From contig JAGFXQ010000100.1 of assembly GCA_017861355.1 (NCBI GenBank), forward strand, positions 1 to 11,047: 11,047 nucleotides of DNA, written 5' to 3'. Numbering within the stretch: position 1 is the first letter of the stretch; every line of letters starts with the position of its first letter. Of this stretch, positions 6,391 through 11,047 are shown piece after piece. This stretch comes from Bacillota bacterium (lineage in GTDB: Bacteria > Bacillota > Clostridia > Lachnospirales > Lachnospiraceae). The notes beneath the pieces were generated by a model. The model searched no databases. It was not told the DNA's origin and saw only the letters and a program-made list of their open reading frames with translations. Position numbers and translations under genes: made by a program.

Positions 6391-8583
6391 ATGAAATATT
6401 ATGAAAATCCAATCAAAAAAAATGGGGACTTCGCAGATCCTTGCGTCATTCGCTATAATGGACGCTATTATTTATACTGCACGAATCATGACATTCGTTG
6501 CTGGAGTTCTACCGATTTACTGGAATGGAAGCTGGAAGGACCGGTGATTGGGCCGGAGGAATTTCCGGGGCTGGTTCCTTTTGCTCCTGAGGTTGTATAT
6601 TGGAATGGCTCGTTTTATATGTATACTTCACCCCATGGTCTGGGTCATTATGTATTGAAAAGTGAAAGTCCGACCGGTCCTTTTCGAAAGATATCGGAGA
6701 ATATTGGTCACAATATTGATGGTTCGGTATTTATTGATGATGATGGGCAGTGGTATTTCTATTGGGCAGACTTTTCAGGAATTATGGGTTGCAAGATGAA
6801 ATCGCCAACGGAACTTGGCGAGCCTGTGAATACCGGGGCCTTCCTGCATGGCTGGACGGAAGGAGCTTATATCGTAAAGCATAATGGCAAATACTTTATG
6901 ACTTATACCGGTAATCATTATCTGAGTAACGGGTATCGTATTAACGGTGCTGTCAGTGAACATCCCTTAAGCGGATATCAAGATGATATCCACAATCCGA
7001 TCGTAATACAAACCGAAGGGAAGAATGTCGGACTAGGGCATAGCACAAGTGTGCTAGGACCGGATCTGTGTTCTTATTATATGATTTATCATAATATCAA
7101 TCCGGATGCCTCCAGGGACTTGAACATTGATTTACAAGCTTGGCATGATAGGACTACACAAGTCTATGGACCAACTCGAACAAGGCAGGTGGCTCCGCAG
7201 CTTCCTGACTTCTGGACATTTCCGGAGATCGGTTATTCACAGTATTGGTTTTTACTGAAGGGAAAATGGTGTTTACAGGGTCAATTCTATCGGGTAATGG
7301 AAGATGAATTCCTGAGCATATCAACACAAAAAATGCAGGCTTTAGGATGTATTGAGATTAATCTGAGGTGTAATCAGGGTGCCGAAAAGTATGGCATGGT
7401 TTTTGGATGGTTGGATGAGGGACATTATTATAAGCTGGAATTGGAATGCGGAAAGAAGTTTCTTGAAATTATCAAAATAGAATGCGACAAGGAATACCTT
7501 CTTAAGCGCAGTATATTACCCCATGATTATAATGAAACAAAACTACATGGAGTGAGAATACAATGTGACAAAGGAACCCTCGACGTGTGTATAGACAACC
7601 GTTGGCAGATGTCAACAGAGATATCCTCCATGGAAGGACACATGGGCTACTATGCAACGAAGGGAATGATAGAGATTGGATTTACGGCTTTTCGCAATAG
7701 AACCGCTTTTGAGACAGAGAAATTATGGTATAAACCGGTACCTGGTAGGATTCCTGCTTGCACTGCGTTGGGTAAGGTGACCATGTCCCCTGAGTTAAAT
7801 ATGATACCAATAGCAAAAAACAAACAGATATCTTATCATTTGAATATCGCACAAAGCGGCAATTATCATATTAATTTATTCGGAACCTTCCTAACAGCGA
7901 CGAACTGGCGCTTCTATCTGGATGAACAGGAGCTAGGAGAACAGGCCTTTGAAGCAGGCAAAAGGGGAATGCTATGCTTTCCAACGAAACTTCCGGTAGG
8001 TGAGCATGTCCTGCACCTATGCCTGAAGGATGGTGAAGTAAGTCTGGAAAGTATCGTGATTGAGGATGCTACGGATCTACCCGGTTGTATAACTTACGAG
8101 GTAAACAAGCTCGGTCAGTATGGAAAACAAATCTGGGGAGAGTTTGGCTGGAGCAATTATGTCATTAGGACAGAGGTTAAGGCGGAAGTGTTGCAAGGCG
8201 GAGGAGAAGCTGGACTTATGTTTCGTGTTACCCAGCCGTCAGAAGGTGGAGAAGGAAAAGATACCGTACTGGGCATAAACTTTTTTAAGGGATATTTTGT
8301 CGGTTGGAATGCAACTCATCTCGTATTATCAAAGCATGCCTATGATAAGAAGGTCCTTTGCCAGCGAGAATGGAATTTTGAAGAGACCGAACTGCGTCGT
8401 ATAATTGTATATGTTGAGGATGCTGATATCCAAATTTTTGTCAATGGAGAGGAGCAGCCTTTTCTGACATACCACGATGAGGTCCCCTTCACAAACGGAA
8501 AAATAGGTGTAAGAGCGGAGAACGGTTGGCTGGAAGGTAAAATAATCGTGGACGGCCTACTGGAACAAAGGAATGAAGAATAA
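6391..8583 (+). CDS. Intracellular GH43-type glycosidase with three C-terminal beta-sandwich domains
   Basis: 730 residues, no signal peptide. Residues 1 to about 285 are a GH43-like five-bladed propeller. Its expected acidic triad is visible: Asp16 in FADPCVIRY (general base), Asp110 in NIDGSVF (pKa modulator) and Glu157 in GWTEGAYIVKHNGKYF (general acid). Three accessory regions follow: about 290-450, LamG-like; about 453-565, a CBM-like or jelly-roll segment (NWRFYLDEQELGEQAF); and about 566-730, LamG-like again (IQIFVNGEEQPFLTYHDEVPFTNGKIGVRAENG). GH43 enzymes are mainly arabinofuranosidases, xylosidases, arabinanases and galactosidases; which one this is cannot be read. It would cut imported oligosaccharides in the cytoplasm. 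AAAGGG lies 9 bases before the ATG; a GTG two codons upstream, abutting the permease stop, is an alternative start. Confidence 0.88.
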   Translation: MKYYENPIKKNGDFADPCVIRYNGRYYLYCTNHDIRCWSSTDLLEWKLEGPVIGPEEFPGLVPFAPEVVYWNGSFYMYTSPHGLGHYVLKSESPTGPFRKISENIGHNIDGSVFIDDDGQWYFYWADFSGIMGCKMKSPTELGEPVNTGAFLHGWTEGAYIVKHNGKYFMTYTGNHYLSNGYRINGAVSEHPLSGYQDDIHNPIVIQTEGKNVGLGHSTSVLGPDLCSYYMIYHNINPDASRDLNIDLQAWHDRTTQVYGPTRTRQVAPQLPDFWTFPEIGYSQYWFLLKGKWCLQGQFYRVMEDEFLSISTQKMQALGCIEINLRCNQGAEKYGMVFGWLDEGHYYKLELECGKKFLEIIKIECDKEYLLKRSILPHDYNETKLHGVRIQCDKGTLDVCIDNRWQMSTEISSMEGHMGYYATKGMIEIGFTAFRNRTAFETEKLWYKPVPGRIPACTALGKVTMSPELNMIPIAKNKQISYHLNIAQSGNYHINLFGTFLTATNWRFYLDEQELGEQAFEAGKRGMLCFPTKLPVGEHVLHLCLKDGEVSLESIVIEDATDLPGCITYEVNKLGQYGKQIWGEFGWSNYVIRTEVKAEVLQGGGEAGLMFRVTQPSEGGEGKDTVLGINFFKGYFVGWNATHLVLSKHAYDKKVLCQREWNFEETELRRIIVYVEDADIQIFVNGEEQPFLTYHDEVPFTNGKIGVRAENGWLEGKIIVDGLLEQRNEE

Positions 8584-8604
8584 CTGACGACAGGAGCTAC
8601 GTAA

Positions 8605-10329
8605 ATGAATGAGGTGTTAAGGAGCGAATATCCCAGACCGGATTTTGTACGAAAGGATTGGCTGTCTCTAAACGGGACATGGGAATTTTCATTCGATGAA
8701 GAAGTATATGATAGACAAATTAGGGTACCCTTTGCTTATGAAACAGAGCTATCCGGAATCCATGAAAAGAAATCACATGAGTTGGTTTGGTACCGCAGGA
8801 AATTTACCATACCGGAGAATATGAAGGGCAAACAAATAATAGTGCATTTTGGGGCGGTTGACTACTATTGCAGGATATGGGTCAATGATGTTATGGTTAA
8901 GGAACATATCGGTGGACAAATAGGCTTTTCGGTGAATATCACGGATGTGATCTACCCGGAGGGTATCAATACAATTCGTGTTCAAGTGAAGGATGACTAT
9001 AGCGATCTGGAGATGCCAAGAGGAAAGCAGTTCTGGGAGGAGGAGTCAAGAAGCATCTTCTATACCAGAACCACGGGAATATGGCAGAGTGTATGGCTGG
9101 AAGCTGTTTCGATCCATCGGATTCTTCAGGTACATATAACCCCGCTTTTGGATGAGTATGCGGTTCGCTTTGAATATGAGCTTTCTGAAAAGGACGAACA
9201 GGTACTGGAAGCACAGATTAATTTTCAGGGAACAGAAATGACCGGTTTCCATATAATTACGAAGGGTTCCAAAGGTAGTATTACCATTCAGATAAATCAG
9301 GCGGAGTTGAATTCCTGGAATTTCAACGAAGATTTGACCTGGTCTCCGGAAAATCCTAGACTCTTTGATGTAAGATTCAAATTATTTTTTGCAAATCAGC
9401 TGGAAGATGAGGTTACCTCATATTTTGGCATGCGAAAGGTTTCGATTGATCATGGAATGTTTATGTTGAATAATCGACCTTATTATCAAAAGCTTTTGCT
9501 GGATCAGGGCTACTGGCCTGAGTCGCTTTTGACCGCGCCCTCTGACGAGGCGTTTATCAGAGATATTCAACTTATGAAAGAGATGGGTTTTAATGGAGTG
9601 CGAATTCATCAGAAGATTGAGGATCCGAGATTTTTGTATCATGCAGATACGATGGGGCTTTTGGTATGGGGAGAAATCGGAAATGCGTATTTATACTCCA
9701 AAAATTATGCGAAAAATATGTATCAGGAATGGTGTGAGGCTGTATTAAGAGACTATAATCATCCCTGCATAGTGGTTTGGACACCGTTAAACGAATCCTG
9801 GGGAATCCAGGAGGTACGCACAAATAAGCTGCAGGAAGGGCATTGTAATGCGATGTATCATATTACAAAGTCTTTGGACTCCACTCGCGTGGTGCTGGAC
9901 AATGACGGATGGGAACATACCTGTGGTGATATGCTGACCATCCATGACTATGAAGCATCTCGTAATGTGCTGGAAAAGAGATATGAAACACTGGAGAATA
10001 TCCTAAAGGTGGCTCCGTGCGGAAGAGAGCTATATATCCCAGGATGGAGTTATAAAGATCAACCGATTCTGGTGAGTGAGTGTGGCGGGATCGATATGCA
10101 TGAACAGGGATCAAACGGCTGGGGGTATAGTGCGGCGAAGACAGAGGAGGATTTTCTAAAGGGATATCATGATATTGTGAATACACTTATGAAGGCCAAA
10201 CTGGTACAAGGCTTCTGCTACACACAGCTAATGGATGTAGAACAGGAGACGAATGGTTTGCTGACCTTTGACAGAAGGCCAAAGGTTTCACTTTATAAAA
10301 TAAGAGAAATAAATGAAGGTAAGAATTAG
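8605..10329 (+). CDS. Intracellular GH2-type glycosidase
   Basis: 574 residues, no signal peptide. The three-domain GH2 order is visible: an N-terminal sugar-binding jelly roll (about 1-180, with LNGTWEFSFD and WYRRKFTIP), an immunoglobulin-like middle (about 180-290, with SPENPRLFDVRF), and a TIM barrel (about 290-574). The acid/base is Glu397 in VVWTPLNESWG (Asn-Glu pair) and the nucleophile is Glu492 in PILVSECGG. The length is well below the 1,000-residue LacZ type and fits the short GH2 group that opens its barrel with QGYWPESLLTAPSD. Members act on beta-galactosides, beta-glucuronides or alpha-L-arabinopyranosides; the substrate here is open. CAGGAG lies just upstream of the ATG, 21 bases after the GH43 stop, so the two are co-expressed and probably remove different sugars from one imported oligosaccharide. 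Confidence 0.92.
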   Translation: MNEVLRSEYPRPDFVRKDWLSLNGTWEFSFDEEVYDRQIRVPFAYETELSGIHEKKSHELVWYRRKFTIPENMKGKQIIVHFGAVDYYCRIWVNDVMVKEHIGGQIGFSVNITDVIYPEGINTIRVQVKDDYSDLEMPRGKQFWEEESRSIFYTRTTGIWQSVWLEAVSIHRILQVHITPLLDEYAVRFEYELSEKDEQVLEAQINFQGTEMTGFHIITKGSKGSITIQINQAELNSWNFNEDLTWSPENPRLFDVRFKLFFANQLEDEVTSYFGMRKVSIDHGMFMLNNRPYYQKLLLDQGYWPESLLTAPSDEAFIRDIQLMKEMGFNGVRIHQKIEDPRFLYHADTMGLLVWGEIGNAYLYSKNYAKNMYQEWCEAVLRDYNHPCIVVWTPLNESWGIQEVRTNKLQEGHCNAMYHITKSLDSTRVVLDNDGWEHTCGDMLTIHDYEASRNVLEKRYETLENILKVAPCGRELYIPGWSYKDQPILVSECGGIDMHEQGSNGWGYSAAKTEEDFLKGYHDIVNTLMKAKLVQGFCYTQLMDVEQETNGLLTFDRRPKVSLYKIREINEGKN

Positions 10330-10367
10330 ATAAGATTTCTGAACGGAGTGGTGTTCCTATAATTCTG

Positions 10368-10396
10368 TTGTAATTCCATAAATCCTAGTTTATAAT
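10368..10396 (+). promoter_or_regulatory. Promoter candidate before the methyltransferase gene
   Basis: TTGTAA (10368-10373, four of six) is followed after 17 bases by a perfect TATAAT (10391-10396). The predicted start, near 10402, falls inside the long inverted repeat that begins at 10397. It is the only good promoter I see between the GH2 gene and the methyltransferase gene. Confidence 0.5.
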
Positions 10397-10440
10397 AATG
10401 TGAAGATAATGCATCTTTGAAGATGCATTATCTTCACATT
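10397..10440. terminator. Perfect 21-bp inverted repeat, operon terminator and/or operator
   Basis: The arms at 10397-10417 and 10420-10440 are exact complements around a TG centre. The last bases and the next two give TTTT (10439-10442) and then G, a short U-tract. As RNA it forms a very stable hairpin some 70 bases after the GH2 stop, which suits an end for the operon. Being symmetric, it could act in both directions. It also directly abuts a perfect -10 box, so a DNA-level role on the next gene is possible. Confidence 0.6.
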
Positions 10441-10533
10441 TTGAAGTTTGTGCCTGCGACATCCTTTGCGCAAACGTACACCAGGAACAGGTAGTGGATG
10501 AATGAATAGAAAAGTTAAGAAAGTGAGATTGTT

Positions 10534-11047
10534 ATGTGGATTGCGAAGGATTGGAAGGACTATGAGGTTATCGATGCATCGAAGGGTGAGAAGCTGGAGC
10601 GCTGGGGTAAATATATCCTGGTACGTCCTGACCCGCAGGTGATCTGGGATACACCGAGACTGAACAAGGGCTGGAATAAACCAAATGCGCATTATCACAG
10701 AAGCTCAAAAGGCGGTGGAGAATGGGAATTCTTCGATTTGCCTAAGCAATGGGATATTACGTATAAGGACCTGACTTTTCATCTACAACCCTTTAGCTTT
10801 AAGCATACCGGTCTGTTCCCGGAGCAGGCAGCCAATTGGGATTGGTTCTCGGAGAAGATCAGGAATGAGAAGGGAAGACAGGTTAGGGTCTTGAATCTCT
10901 TTGCATATACCGGTGGAGCAACCTTGGCCGCAGCCAAAGCGGGTGCGTCAGTAACCCATGTGGATGCCTCCAAAGGCATGGTAACCTGGGCGAAGGAGAA
11001 TGCAACAGCTTCCGGTCTTGGGGAAGCACCCATCCGTTATATCGTTG
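10534..11047 (+). CDS. Class I SAM-dependent methyltransferase, RlmI-like, partial (3' end off window)
   Basis: 171 residues are visible before the window edge. An N-terminal segment (MWIAKDWKDYEVIDASKGEKLERWGKYILVRPDPQVIW) precedes the Rossmann-fold methyltransferase core. SAM-binding motif I is VLNLFAYTGGATLAAAKAGA, followed by VTHVDASKGMVTWAKENA, where the Asp should contact the SAM ribose. The pattern resembles the RlmI/Methyltrans_SAM group of rRNA cytosine-C5 methyltransferases, but the catalytic region lies beyond the edge, so the target is not certain. Only this ATG is possible: an in-frame stop sits at 10516-10518. The ribosome binding site is weak (AAGTGAG). It is separated from the sugar operon by the long hairpin and appears unrelated to sugar use. 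Confidence 0.85.
   Translation, partial: MWIAKDWKDYEVIDASKGEKLERWGKYILVRPDPQVIWDTPRLNKGWNKPNAHYHRSSKGGGEWEFFDLPKQWDITYKDLTFHLQPFSFKHTGLFPEQAANWDWFSEKIRNEKGRQVRVLNLFAYTGGATLAAAKAGASVTHVDASKGMVTWAKENATASGLGEAPIRYIV

Noticed and set aside
10390..11033. Minus-strand ORFs opposite the hairpin and the methyltransferase gene
   Set aside because: They are shadows of the long inverted repeat and of a gene with a clear SAM-binding motif.

Overview
The window looks like chromosome of a Gram-positive anaerobe of the Clostridia, most likely Lachnospiraceae or a close relative. The grounds are the AT-rich intergenic DNA, strong AGGAGG-type ribosome binding sites, a TTG start on a lipoprotein gene, a LGAC lipobox, and a pspA gene next to a zinc-ribbon protein gene, a pairing I associate with this family. 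The organism call is an inference.

Left part (1-2749, minus strand). A zinc-ribbon protein gene runs off the left edge and appears to have lost its usual N-terminal zinc finger. Upstream of it lie a terminator-like hairpin and a 200-bp palindromic repeat element (705-904) with 18-bp perfect terminal inverted repeats. Then comes pspA (939-1613), a membrane-stress protein. Next is a winged-helix ArsR-type regulator (1829-2749) carrying a C-terminal beta-rich domain of about 200 residues, probably a sugar-sensing domain.

Centre (2750-3072). This AT-rich divergent control region holds a promoter for the regulator (minus) and a promoter for the transport operon (plus). The 15-bp palindrome AACATAAAATATGTT occurs twice, and a half-site lies between the copies. 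One full palindrome sits exactly at the predicted operon transcription start. The likely reading is repression of the operon by the divergent regulator.

Right part (3073-10329, plus strand). This is a compact carbohydrate-use operon: a lipoprotein sugar-binding protein, two CUT1-type ABC permeases, a four-part GH43-type glycosidase and a GH2-type glycosidase. Neither glycosidase has a signal peptide, so the picture is uptake of an oligosaccharide (perhaps arabinose-, xylose- or galactose-containing) followed by breakdown in the cytoplasm. No ATPase gene is present, so a shared MsmK-type ATPase encoded elsewhere is expected. A stem-loop after the binding-protein gene may favour its higher expression. 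The operon ends at a perfect 21-bp inverted repeat (10397-10440) that also abuts a perfect -10 box.

End (10534-11047). The start of a class I SAM-dependent methyltransferase gene, possibly RlmI-like, runs off the right edge. No RNA genes, CRISPR arrays or transposase genes were seen.
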